From the NCBI RefSeq assembly GCF_000340215.1, contig NW_006921538.1, positions 1,674,001-1,738,000 of the forward strand: a stretch of 64,000 nt of DNA. Reading direction: 5' to 3'. The notes below the pieces were generated by a model. The model saw only the letters and a program-made list of their open reading frames with translations, made no database searches and was not told the origin of the DNA. Position 1 is the first letter of the stretch. Each line of letters begins with the position of its first letter. The translations under genes were made by a program, and so were the position numbers. The DNA is from Pseudocercospora fijiensis CIRAD86 (Eukaryota; Ascomycota; Dothideomycetes; Mycosphaerellales; Mycosphaerellaceae). Positions 36,729 through 47,194 of the stretch are shown piece after piece.

Positions 36729-39251
36729 TTATCTCCTTCCACCCCTTCTGATCCCTTGAATAGCTTCTCGTCTATGCCTCGACTCTGCGAAAAGCGCCTC
36801 GATGAGACCTACAACCTCCTCTGCTTCGAACTCCAGACTCAGCTCGCCTTCGCTCCACAGGTACTTGATATCAGCCAGCGTGCCCACCAGTATCTCGCCC
36901 AAGTACTGGAACTTTAGCCAATTAGGACAGTACACGAAAGCCATTTCCCGTTGGCTTCCATCTGGTGCTGCTTGTGTGAAGATGTCCTTGGTCTCAGTTA
37001 TAGCCTCGCAAAGGGCTTTGAGCTCCTTGCTATCGGCCTCACCGATGTCGGGCAGATCTTCCACGTCTCGGATCATCTTTGCGATGAGTGTAGAGAGCAA
37101 CGAGCCAATTGACTGAAGCAGAGCGGAGTTTGATAGAACAGACTCCCACATACCATGCACATCGCGCAGACGCAGAACTGCTTGCTCCACAGCACTTTCG
37201 CATTCGGATTTGAATGGCTGCTCGGAACATCGACTGAATCCTTGGGCGCCTTCCAGTTGGTCGAGCAGGATCGTCCTTTGGCTGTCCATCTCAGCACTGT
37301 ACGCTCTTTTCGCAAACTGTTCGAGGGCCTTGACATCATTATCAAGGCGCAAACGACTTTGCGAGGGCTGATCGGCCTGCCACGCTCGAAGTTGATCTGC
37401 CAAGCGCATCGTATCGTTGTAAATGAGCATGTTGCCGGTGTCCAGCTTCGCATAGGCAGTAGGCGCAGTGGCGCGATAGATGGCTAATGCCAATGTAGGT
37501 AGTGTGTACAGCCCTTGTGAGGCTACCCTAATAGGGGAATTGGCATGCTCAGGCCCTGCAAGCGTCGTTGCATCGGTAATCACTTGTCGTAAAAGGTCAA
37601 GAACTCCATCCGGGACAGCAGTCACTTTGAACGTTTCTCTGAGCGTGACCTCGCGCTCGGAAGGTTTGACCGTAGCCCGTTCGCCGTTTGCAAGCGTTGG
37701 CTGCTGTTGTGGAATCTTTGGTGTCGTCGCTGCAGCGGTAGATTCGTTGCTATCGCCGTAGCCCTCTCCCCAGGCATCCCAGGCATCATCGTCGTCCTTG
37801 GATTCCTCTTCCTTTGCAGGCTCATTCGTGTCATCTTCATCCCATGCGCTCATATCCTCGTCCTCGGCAGGTGCAGTGGCTGGCTCTTGGGGAACAGCGG
37901 CGGCGGCCGAGGTATCATCTGCTTCGTCCCAAGCCGTATTCCAGTCATCCTCACCGTCTCCGCCCCCACCAGCCAGAGCATCATCTTGACTGACCATCTG
38001 TGTCTCCACACGCTCCACTGTTTTTCGATCTCGGATTCCAGTGAACACAAAATTGCGAACATCTCCAAGAAGTCCTTCGCGACGCTTAGTCAACCAGGTC
38101 TTCGGAGCCGCTTGAACCCATGCGTAAATTGATTTGCTGCCTTGCCACCCAACTTGTTCAATGTGGCCGGCGAAGTCTTCCACATCAGCAAGAATTTGAT
38201 GAAATGCTGACATCTCTGATATGTCCAGAGGCACAGCCGGTTCGAGCCACTCGTCTTCAAGCCGAGCAGATAATGCCGGTACTAAATGCTGAGAGAGCGG
38301 CAAGGCAACATCTGCTGGCAAATGCTCCGCTAAATAGTCGATCGCTGACCGCAAGTCCTTCAGTAGCTTGTCCAAGCTGCAGTCTTCGACCGGTGCTGAT
38401 AACGCAAGCTGAGAGCCTGAGATCTGTACAGCAGGCACTCTGCTTTGTCTGTCAATTGCGAGGCGAGGTCTGAAAATAGCTTTCTCGACATTCTTGGTGA
38501 GATTTGTCACAAGATCATCGAAGAGTCCAAGGCCTTGGGCGATCTCTACAATTGGCTTGACGGAGTCCTTCATCGTGACTGAGCGATTCTCCACATCAAC
38601 GTGAAGGGCAGCAGCCCATCTCGTCTGAACGGTCTCGCTTAGACCCACTCTCAGCTTCTGCGTCTTCCTCTGTAAAACAAGACTGACACCGGAATATGCA
38701 TCACCAAGACCCAAAATGCTCTCCTCGGCCTGCTCGAGCTTGACAAGCAATCCTTCGATGCTGCCGCGCACCAGAGCTTCGCGGATCTCCTCGAGCTCAT
38801 TATGTGCATGCTTCACATGCTCAAGTCGCCCAACTATCCCTTCGTTTACCGCAACTTCCTTCTCAAGAAGCTCGACTTTACGCTTCTTGTCTATTAGTTT
38901 CGCCTTGAGCTCTTTGCCCGCTTCCGCTTCTGCCACGATCTGCCTCGCGGTCTCCCTACTGCGCAGTATGTCTGCCTGGAGCTCTTTTGCACGGGCTATC
39001 CAGGTATCTACATCGCCGGCTGCGCTTTTGCTGAGACCCCTTATCTCCTGCTTGACTTGTTCTTGCTCGTGCTTTAATGCGTTGCTCAGCGCTTGAAGGT
39101 GGTCGGGCGTGAGGGTGGCAGATGCGATATCCTCGTGCTGCGGGAAAGCGCCATGATCGATATAGCTGAGTACAGCTGGCGTCAAGAGTTCAGTGGCCAT
39201 CTCGACCATCGATGTGCTTTGAGAGGCTCTCCTTCCAACTTCTTGCAACAT
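36729..39251 (-). CDS. ZW10/Dsl1-like vesicle tethering and kinetochore family protein
   Basis: Single-exon gene, 840 aa, ATG at 39251 and TAA at 36729. It is most like the ZW10 family, which in fungi serves in the Dsl1 complex that tethers COPI vesicles from the Golgi to the ER; in animals ZW10 also works at kinetochores. The N-terminal half is helical with coiled-coil stretches (about residues 45-180). The C-terminal half has the alpha-helical bundle composition of the family. Between about residues 425 and 500 there is a very acidic loop with repeated Trp (DDWNTAWDEADD, MSAWDEDD, DAWDAWGEG), reminiscent of the Dsl1 lasso that binds coatomer. The length is normal for fungal members. It is transcribed divergently from the transpeptidase gene and its 3' end faces the transposon block. 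Confidence 0.85.
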   Translation of the reverse strand: MLQEVGRRASQSTSMVEMATELLTPAVLSYIDHGAFPQHEDIASATLTPDHLQALSNALKHEQEQVKQEIRGLSKSAAGDVDTWIARAKELQADILRSRETARQIVAEAEAGKELKAKLIDKKRKVELLEKEVAVNEGIVGRLEHVKHAHNELEEIREALVRGSIEGLLVKLEQAEESILGLGDAYSGVSLVLQRKTQKLRVGLSETVQTRWAAALHVDVENRSVTMKDSVKPIVEIAQGLGLFDDLVTNLTKNVEKAIFRPRLAIDRQSRVPAVQISGSQLALSAPVEDCSLDKLLKDLRSAIDYLAEHLPADVALPLSQHLVPALSARLEDEWLEPAVPLDISEMSAFHQILADVEDFAGHIEQVGWQGSKSIYAWVQAAPKTWLTKRREGLLGDVRNFVFTGIRDRKTVERVETQMVSQDDALAGGGGDGEDDWNTAWDEADDTSAAAAVPQEPATAPAEDEDMSAWDEDDTNEPAKEEESKDDDDAWDAWGEGYGDSNESTAAATTPKIPQQQPTLANGERATVKPSEREVTLRETFKVTAVPDGVLDLLRQVITDATTLAGPEHANSPIRVASQGLYTLPTLALAIYRATAPTAYAKLDTGNMLIYNDTMRLADQLRAWQADQPSQSRLRLDNDVKALEQFAKRAYSAEMDSQRTILLDQLEGAQGFSRCSEQPFKSECESAVEQAVLRLRDVHGMWESVLSNSALLQSIGSLLSTLIAKMIRDVEDLPDIGEADSKELKALCEAITETKDIFTQAAPDGSQREMAFVYCPNWLKFQYLGEILVGTLADIKYLWSEGELSLEFEAEEVVGLIEALFAESRHRREAIQGIRRGGRR

Positions 39252-40849
39252 GTCCGCTTCTTAGTAAGCCGTGGCGCGTCTTTGACAGGGGTATGCTTTA
39301 GCTCAAATTTAATAATTCGTTCACGTCTCTCGACGCCTTCTGCTCGTCCATCTACCAGATTTCAGTGCAACGCCATGTCCATCTCTAGCAGCACGGCATT
39401 CCTCCTTAGATGCTGTCAATTCCCCAATACATGCATTCGGCGACCACAAAGTCGAGTCCGGGGGCTCTTTTACAGCACTTACTCGGATAAGCCCGTAGGC
39501 AAGGACAAATGCAGGACTCCGTCCTAATTGACGGGCTGAGAAGAAGGCTATTCAATTGACAGTGAAATACAGCGTGAGGGTTGTATCTTCGACTGACGAA
39601 AATCTTCAATCTCTCATTCCCAATGAATTTGGCTTGTCATCGAGCTTTGTGCGGATACTGAGCAAGCAGCCTGTATGACCGCGGCGATCCGCCTTGTACG
39701 GTGCATTCAATGATGGCCAGACTTCTCCCACGCGGTCTTGAGTACGCCACCACTCTGCGGCAACAGCTCCCTTGGAATGTCTCTCTCGACGATGCTTCCA
39801 CGATCCATGACAACAACGCAATCAAAGTCTGCAGTGTCGAACATTGTGCGCCCTCTTGCCTGTTGCAAGATGGCCTGATAATGCAGACGGCAATCTCAAG
39901 CCACTCCTGCGGCTTTCACATAGGGCGTCGCGATTTCGAGCGGAAGGCGTTCATGTGGAACAAAGGTATCTGTAGACCTTTGTGCAACACTCGCCGCGCA
40001 GGAACAAGTGCACGATACGGTACTGCAGCAAATCGGTAGCGGCAAACCGGAGGTATTCTCATCCAAAGGAAAGCGTATCTCACACTCGCGAATGTTGCCA
40101 GAACGACTGCCCATCTGCTCGCTGGCAAAATCCTTGTCCGATCTAAGGCCAAACACGCGGCGTTATCAAGGGCCGGGGTGCAATGTGCCATCGTTAGGCC
40201 CGGAGACCGACAATTACCGTCGAGAATTTGGACGCCCAGATGACTCTCTCACGAAAGCGAAGGGGTCGTGAAAGATGAGTGTCTGCCATATTACAGCCGC
40301 CTAGGAGGGATCCCTATTGCAGCGAAAGAAAGCCAGGAAGAGAGGTGAACTCCGACGCTCGGAAGACGAACTCCGAGCAAACCGGTGTCAGCTCCGGCAG
40401 CCTTGAGACGATTGTTGTTGTACAGAGTTCGCTGAGGTAGCAACGGGGGCACGGAGTTAAAACATCATAGCCGTGGTCAGATCTATACATATTATTCCAT
40501 ATCATTTGCACTCATGTTAGATCGATCTCTTGCGAAAAGCGTCCATCTGCACGTGTTTCTTCACTAACAGAAAGCGGTACAGTATGGGATTCTCGCGGCC
40601 AAAGTCACCTTGCATTCGCCGAGTCTTGTCCACTCCTCCAAAGATAAGCGATCGCGTTATCACATCTCATACACGCGACAACCATCCACAGTCGCACCGA
40701 GTTGGAGCCGTATTTTCCGATAAGCAATGGAAGCATCGCGTTTTCCCTACTGATCCCACGTTGCAACCATGCGAGACACCAGATCGCAGCACGAATTACC
40801 AACAATAAAGTGGTACTATGCTTCTCGGCTTATTACATAAGTGGCGCCA
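39252..40849. other. Divergent intergenic region between ZW10-like and transpeptidase genes
   Basis: 1.6 kb shared upstream region. It contains many short overlapping frames on both strands but none with a start, length or composition that I would call a gene. No repeats or RIP signature seen. Confidence 0.5.
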
Positions 40850-42683
40850 ATGTTGCACCTCAGAGGAACCACTATACTCTTCCTTTTCTCTGCAGTCGCA
40901 CTGCAATTCAATATGAGGGTTTCCGGGCTTGTGTTGCCGAGTGCGCTGTTGTCACAACTCACTCTTGCTGCTCCTACCGATTTAGCAGGATACGAGATCA
41001 ACACTGCTCAAGATGCCGACTGCAATAAGCTCGGTGCTGTTGCTAGCGAGTCTGATATTTGCAGCGAAATTGGCGGGGACGTCTTGAAGAAAGGCGGCAA
41101 TGCGGCTGATGCCACAGTCGCGACTGTACTATGTGTCGGTGTAGTGGGCATGTACCACTCGTGAGTAAAGACCTTGGCAATACACATTCTCCCATTGTTA
41201 ACGAAAGCTTAGCGGTATTGGCGGTGGTGGGTTCATGCTTGTCAGGTCCAGAAATGGCAGCTATGAGTTTATCGACTTCCGAGAGACAGCTCCAGCAGCT
41301 GCTTTCCAGGACATGTACACGAACAATACCAACAGTAGCATCTATACCGGGCTGGCTAGTGGCGTACCTGGAGAGCTACGTGGTCTGCAACGCCTTCACG
41401 AAGGCTATGGCAGCTTGCCGTGGAAATATCTCGTCATGCCTGCTGTCAAGGTAGCTAGAGACGGCTGGACGGTAGGCAAAGACCTGGTAAAGTACATGGA
41501 CTCTGCAGTGGTCGGCATTCAGAACTTCTTGGTAGAAGATCCCAACTGGGCGATTGACTTTGCTCCAAACGGCACTCGTCTGGGGCTCGGTGATACCATC
41601 ACTCGCAAACGATATGCCGCTACACTTGAGACCATTGCAGAGCATGGGCCAGACGCCTTCTACACAGGGCCCATTGCTGAAACCTGGATTAACTACATCC
41701 AAGCCAACAATGGCACCATGACTCTTGCAGATCTCAAGAACTACTCGGCGGCAGTCCGTGATCCACTCTCAATCACATATCGGGACTACAAGATTCACGG
41801 ATGTGGTGCACCATCTTCCGGCGCTGTTGGTCTGTCGGTAATGAAAATCATCGAAGGATACCCAGACATTGGTTGGTCGTCCACCATCAATGAAAGCAGT
41901 CATATCTTCGACGAAGCTCTCCGCTTTGGATATGGCCAGCGCAGCAGTCTTGGAGACCCATCATTTGTCGAAGGCATGGACGAGTACCAAGCTGACATGC
42001 TCAATGAGACGACAGTCAATGCTGTGCGTGCCAAGATCAACCCACTGCACACTTTGAACGTGTCAGCTTATGATCCATCTGGATTCGAATCACTGGAGAC
42101 GCCTGGCACGTCAGCTGTGGTTGCAGCTGATGCATCCGGGCTGGCGATTGCTCTCACGACCACTGTCAACTTGCTCTTCGGCTCGCACCTCATGATCCCA
42201 GAAACTGGCGTTATCTGCAACAACGAGATGAACGACTTCTCCGTTCCCGGCGCATCGAATGCCTTTGGATACATCCCATCACCCGTAAACTATGTTCGTC
42301 CCGGCAAAAGACCACTATCATCCATCACTCCCACAATCGTCGAACACGCAAATGGCACCCTTTACTTCGCCACATCTGCTGCTGGAGGAAGCAGAATCAT
42401 CACCTCGACACTTCAGAATTTATGGCATGTCCTGGATCAGAACATGACTTCTGCTGAAGCCTTAGCCCAACCGAGACTTCACGATCAACTTGTACCCAAC
42501 CAAGTCTCCTTTGAATACACCTACAACAACGAAACAGTCGCATTCATGAAAACTAGAGGACACAATGTTACTTACGTCGCGCCAGGTCAAAGCTCAAGTC
42601 AGCAGCTCAGGAGACTAGGAAATGGAACTTTCGAAGCAGCGGGTGAACCGAGACAGAAAGATAGCGGAGGAGTGGCAGTGTAA
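40850..42683 (+). CDS. Secreted gamma-glutamyltranspeptidase
   Basis: Two exons, 40850-41160 and 41213-42683, joined across a 52-nt intron (GTGAGT..TTAG), give 593 aa. The enzyme removes or transfers the gamma-glutamyl group of glutathione and similar peptides. An N-terminal hydrophobic segment followed by AAP looks like a signal peptide. A second ATG at 40913 (residue 22) would also give one, so the start is uncertain. The family signature is clear: KKGGNAADA near residue 85, HSGIGGGGF at 103-111 spanning the splice site, the GTS with the predicted catalytic and self-cleavage Thr at residue 403, and NLLFGS about 25 residues later. Several NxT/NxS sites fit secretion. The splice restores an uninterrupted frame through the glycine motif. 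Confidence 0.92.
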
Positions 42684-43431
42684 CAAGCATGGTAGAATCC
42701 GTAACGACAGACACGTAACGAAAAGAGCATTACTCTTGAGCAAGGCAAAAGTCAAGGCGAACTCAAGTCCCATACCCTTCTCCCAAAAACCCTTTCCCCA
42801 CCAGTCCCATCCTTCGGCATTTGCCCTTCTAATTCACAAGTTTCCTCACACCTTCGCTTGGAGTAGCTCAAGCTCCCATCTCCATCTCTAACCAGTCATA
42901 TCAAATCCTTAAGCTTCCTTTGAAGATCTAACGTCCCTCAGCCAGACTGGAACAAGTCGAATGTGGCTCCAGGGCATTCATAATCTCTTTTTCACGGGAC
43001 CGCCCACATTATGGCAGCTTGATCGCGCGTAGGCTACGAGGCTCGTACGAGAATGGAGTTGGACATGTTGCCAGGAAACCCAGAAGAAGCGCGTCAGCAC
43101 GGCGGTTCCAAAGGTCTAACGGTTGGCTACTCTGCCGGCAGTTGTATGCTGCTACAGTCACTCGCTGAAGTTCTTTGTGCTCCGGAGTACAATAGCAGTG
43201 AAACGGTGGGCCACGGACAGGCTACGTCGTTTAGTAGTGAAGCATGCGGCCACACAGCTGATGCAGGCCAAGTGTTTGATGACGTGGAAGATGTCGTTGA
43301 TGCTCTCTGCTCTGCTGCAGTGAAGAGCAGAGGACTGGGGGCGGGGATGTTCGATCTTGGCGCTAGACCCTGGAAATGGTCAAAGGCAAATGACGGGTGC
43401 CCGCCGAGCCAACGGGCATGGACATCGTCTC
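42684..43431. other. Intergenic DNA between transpeptidase gene and MULE
   Basis: Unmutated host sequence with pyrimidine-rich stretches (about 42770-42900). A frame at 43053-43514 is listed separately as doubtful. The last nine bases (43423-43431) are the target duplication of the MULE. Confidence 0.5.
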
Positions 43432-43514
43432 GGGCGCGACTATTCGTAAATCAGCTCCGGCTATTCATAAATCAGTCGTCCGATCGCGGAGGAGGCCTAA
43501 GGCAAATTTGTTAG
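43053..43514 (+). pseudogene. Doubtful ORF whose 3' end lies inside the MULE
   Basis: A 153-codon frame with ATG at 43053 runs through the target duplication and left inverted repeat of the MULE and stops inside the transposon. The host-derived part (about 126 codons) has ordinary amino-acid composition but no family I recognise. It may be a gene truncated by the insertion, or a chance frame. Confidence 0.2.
43432..43474 (+). repeat. Left terminal inverted repeat of the MULE
   Basis: 43 bp, identical to the reverse complement of 46806-46848. Outermost bases GGGCGCGAC. Preceded by the 9-bp duplication CATCGTCTC. Confidence 0.95.
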
Positions 43515-43729
43515 TCATGTCCTCCACCGCTAGATAGCTGTTTTCCACCTCACCGTCGCTATTATATATACCTTACTATCGCTATTATCGCTATTCTATC
43601 GCCGCCCTTCTATACCCTATATTAGCTATATTGTTAAGCCCTTCTGCGTAGCTACAAACCGAGGCCGCCGCCGCCGCCGCCGCCGCCGCTCTATCTCCTA
43701 AGCTATATAATCTAAGAAAGCGCTAGTTT

Positions 43730-46669
43730 TAAGAGATACGTAGTAAGAGGCCGCAGCCGGTATAAGAGCCGAAGCTAGGTAACCTCGGAGGCCTTAAACT
43801 ATAGATCGAGACGGTATATAGACCTAAGGATATAGTAGGCTACGAGTACTTCTATAGTATCGATCGCCGCTATTTAACGTAGTTTCTCTTAGACTTCTAA
43901 GAAGATATAGCGGAAAGCGAGCGCTCGTATTGCTAGCGGTATATTAGCTTCGAGTATAAGGCTAGATACGATAGTCTCGACACCTAGTTGTCTAGTAAGC
44001 TAGATGCTAGTTTTAAGATACTAAACCTAATACTACCGTTTCTCGATAATTTGCTAGCTTAGTATAAGGCAGGCTATACTACTATTCGTTTTATACTACG
44101 CGGCGTACGTAGTAAGAGGTTGCCGCCGCCGTTAATACCGCTAAGCAGTAATAGTAGCAGTAACAACGGTAAAGGCGGTACTAGCGGTGCTAGCGGGGTT
44201 AGTTAGCAAGAATAGCAACCTCTCCTAGAAATTAAGACTTAACTAGTCTATAACTTTAGTAACAACGACGAATATAGTAACTAGAGCGAGTTAGAAACCG
44301 AGGCCTACGAACCTAGACTATACGCAACTATTAAGAACCCTAAGAACTAGGTATTTAATAGTGTTATTAATGCTAAAGAGTATGTAGATACGTTTGCCCT
44401 AAAGAAGAGCTTCGAGACGAAGAAGTAAGGCAACCGACTTAATACAGACTATATTATATAGACCTTCTAACGCCGCTATGCTAGGTATTTAATACCTACT
44501 CTACGATAAGCTAAGAGAGATAAATTAGAAGAGCGAAGACGGCTTAATCTAATAGCAAAGCAGCGTAAAGGGCGCTCTAAGTTATACGATTGTCTATAGT
44601 CCGTAACGATAATAGCTAAAGACTCGACTAATCCTAGCAACTGCTAATAGACCGTAACATTCAATAGTAATAGCTATAACTATCTAGCCGTTAATCCTAT
44701 AGCACTAGCTAACTACCGACGCCGTTACTGTACTACGGAGATTGTCTAAGAGATACTTAATCTACGAGCCGCTAGTGCTTCTAATCGACAGATTAAGACG
44801 GCTATTAAGGCTCGTTTCTCGAGCGGAGGGCTAAATTCGGCAGTCGTACTAGCCACTTTACGAGACATCTTAAATGCCTAGCAAAAGGCTAAGAAATTGA
44901 GACTCGCTAGCAAGTTAGTAGTAGACAAAACGATCGAGGACCTCCTATAATAGAACTACTTCGTACAGAAGGCTATCGGCACTAGACTAAGCGGTAAGCA
45001 ACGGCTAGAATAGCTGTATTTCTCGCACCCTAAGATAATTAGTATCTACAAGAATTGTCCGGATATTATAGTTATAGATTGTACCTACAAGACTAACGAT
45101 TATAGTATGCCGCTACTTGTAATCGCCTTACTTAATTAATTCAACTAGACCTTCCCCTTAGCGCTTATATTTATACCTAGATAGGCTACTAAACAGTATT
45201 TAGTAGCTATTAGCTGCATATAGGAGTTGTTATCGGAATACGGCGTAGAAGAGCCTCGTCTTGTTATCTACGACCGTAATAGGGCATTAATAAAGGCCTT
45301 AGCAAGCGACTAGCTTTACCTACGTACTTAGCTCTGTCGCTAGTATATCAAACGCGTAGTAGAAGCTAATACGAAGGCCTTCCTTAGTACTAGACCTCCT
45401 AATCTATTAACAAGGCGTAGGCTATTAAGTTAAGCGGTATAGGACTTTATAGACCTATTTAGCGCTACTATCGACTCTTAGTCTATCGACTCGTTTACTA
45501 GCAACTGTCGGCATCTTAAGAAGGGCAAGATTGCCGCTAGCAATAGTAAACTAGCTCGTAACTACTTAGACAACGAGGCGTAGCATATACTATATTAATA
45601 CGTAGCCGACACTTAGTAGATCTATCGAGAACAGTGTATTAAATACTAGATCGATAGAATACGCTATTTTAGTAATATAATAACGTCGCTAGTTAAAGGT
45701 TGCTATTCTAGTATTAAGGCATAGTTAACGACCTATAGGAACGATATCTATAGCTTTATTAACCGAATAGTACCCTATTTCTACTATTAGGTTAACCGCT
45801 ATAAGGCAATAGTTAGACTCGAGATTATACGACTAGTAATAGTATTCTTTAACGACCCCTTCTATACCGAAGTTGTTAGCTATATTAGCACCTTCGCTCT
45901 ACGTAAAGCGGCCGAGCGAAGGGCTCTCGTACGCGCCGAGCTCGAGAAGCGGAAGTCTAATAGTTATACGCTATTAGATTATACCTAGTGTTATCGGAGG
46001 GTCTATAGCTTAAATTATATATACTAGATACTAGCACTTAAGGAGTCTGTAACCGGTATTCTTACTATTCGTATATTCGAGAAGCACTAGCGAATACTAA
46101 GGACTAATTATAATAGTAACGAGACTAGCACTTACCGTACCTTAGAGCTACTTAAGCGGATTAATAAGCGGCTTATACGGTCGACTCGGCGTAAGGCAAC
46201 TAGACCTAAGCTAATTAAACAGGCCGCTAGACAGGCCGCTAGACAGGCCGCTAGACAGGCCGCTATTAACTAGCAAGAAGCGATAAGACAGGCTAAGCCG
46301 GGGAGGCCTATTCTACTACTACTAGTACTACGAGAACGTTTACGTAAGGGCTGTATATATAAAACGGCCTATAGGAGGTGCAAGTGCGTTAAAGATAACG
46401 TAGACTGCTACTCTAGCTATTATAGGCATAGGTAGTGCGATAGAAACCCTGTATCTACTTATTTACCTACTTAGGAAGGACCTCCGCCTACTCTAAGGGC
46501 TCTACTAGTACCTATAGCGCTAGTAGTAATGCTAGAATATACTGAGATCGTATAGTAGGAGCTATACGTTAATGCGAGGGTCGTAGAACCTCATTTGCTA
46601 GGCAGGCAGTATGCCTAGAATAGTTAGGATTAGCTATAGTGTCGAATTCTACGTCTATTATTTACTTAA
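43730..46669 (+). pseudogene. MULE transposase, RIP-inactivated
   Basis: Frame 2 is readable to a TAA at 46667-46669 with TAG/TAA interruptions of RIP type; the start cannot be fixed. An N-terminal FAR1/GCM-like segment (about 44378-44480, EYVDTFALKKSFE) is followed by the MULE catalytic core. The first Asp is in IVIDCTYKT (codon 45077) and the second in VIYDRNRAL (codon 45272); a C-x2-H-like block follows near 45333, with Tyr at the His position. A QAAR repeat (46220-46267) precedes a C-terminal Cys-rich cluster (about 46350-46450, with RRCKCVKDNVDC), which may bind zinc. The family moves by cut-and-paste. Confidence 0.85.
46220..46267 (+). repeat. 12-bp tandem repeat, four units, in MULE transposase
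   Basis: CAGGCCGCTAGA repeated three times plus a variant fourth unit, coding QAAR in frame 2. The CAG codons kept their CA here although the surrounding interior is RIP-mutated. Confidence 0.9.
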
Positions 46670-46805
46670 TTTACTTAATTCTTCTTTCCTACGTTATTAT
46701 TCTACTGAACAGCTAGCATAGGCATTACGGGTCTTCATGCGATATTGTTCTATGTGAATTACTAACAATATGGTCTCACCGAGACCGGAGCGGCCCTAGG
46801 TCCGT

Positions 46806-46848
46806 TGATTTATGAATAGCCGGAGCTGATTTACGAATAGTCGCGCCC
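46806..46848 (-). repeat. Right terminal inverted repeat of the MULE
   Basis: 43 bp, exact reverse complement of 43432-43474, followed by the target duplication CATCGTCTC at 46849-46857. Confidence 0.95.
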
Positions 46849-47194
46849 CATCGTCTCCCGTCTTCTGCTCTCGGTATTCCACATGCACAAGTTGGCATTC
46901 GTCATCTGAGCGATTTGTTGTTGTTTTCTTCACTCCCAGTCTTTCCTTCAGTCTGTCCTTATACTGACCCCACGACTCTCACGGCCGCCCGTCTACTCCT
47001 GCCTCGGGATTCAGCCAGCCAGCAACGGCCTCAATTTATCCGTAATTTAGCGGCGACCGAAAGGAAAACGAAGCGAGGCGTGCAGATTGACGTCGCTCGC
47101 GCCTAGGGAGGACTCTCTTATACGGAGCTGTACAGCATCTCACGCCTTACTCCCACCTACAAATACCAGGGGCACCTCGATACCGACAGCGACC
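46849..47194. other. 5' flank of the PAQR gene
   Basis: 346 bases of unmutated DNA between the MULE and the PAQR start, beginning with the target duplication. The core promoter and 5' untranslated region of the PAQR gene must lie here or inside the MULE. No specific element could be identified. Confidence 0.5.

Larger units (their letters stand above)
43432..46848 (+). mobile_element. Mutator-like (MULE) DNA transposon, complete, interior RIP-mutated
   Basis: The element is 3,417 bp. Ends 43432-43474 and 46806-46848 are perfect 43-bp inverted repeats beginning GGGCGCGACTATTCG. The 9-bp sequence CATCGTCTC flanks both sides (43423-43431 and 46849-46857), the target duplication size usual for MULEs. 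One transposase frame fills the interior. TA enrichment and lost CA/TG begin near 43558 and end near 46705, so about 126 and 143 bp at the two ends escaped RIP. A (GCC)n run at about 43663-43689 lies ahead of the coding part. Confidence 0.92.

Noticed and set aside
39252..40849. Several 60-110 codon frames between the ZW10-like and transpeptidase genes
   Set aside because: They overlap each other on both strands, many lack ATG, and none shows domain or signal features.
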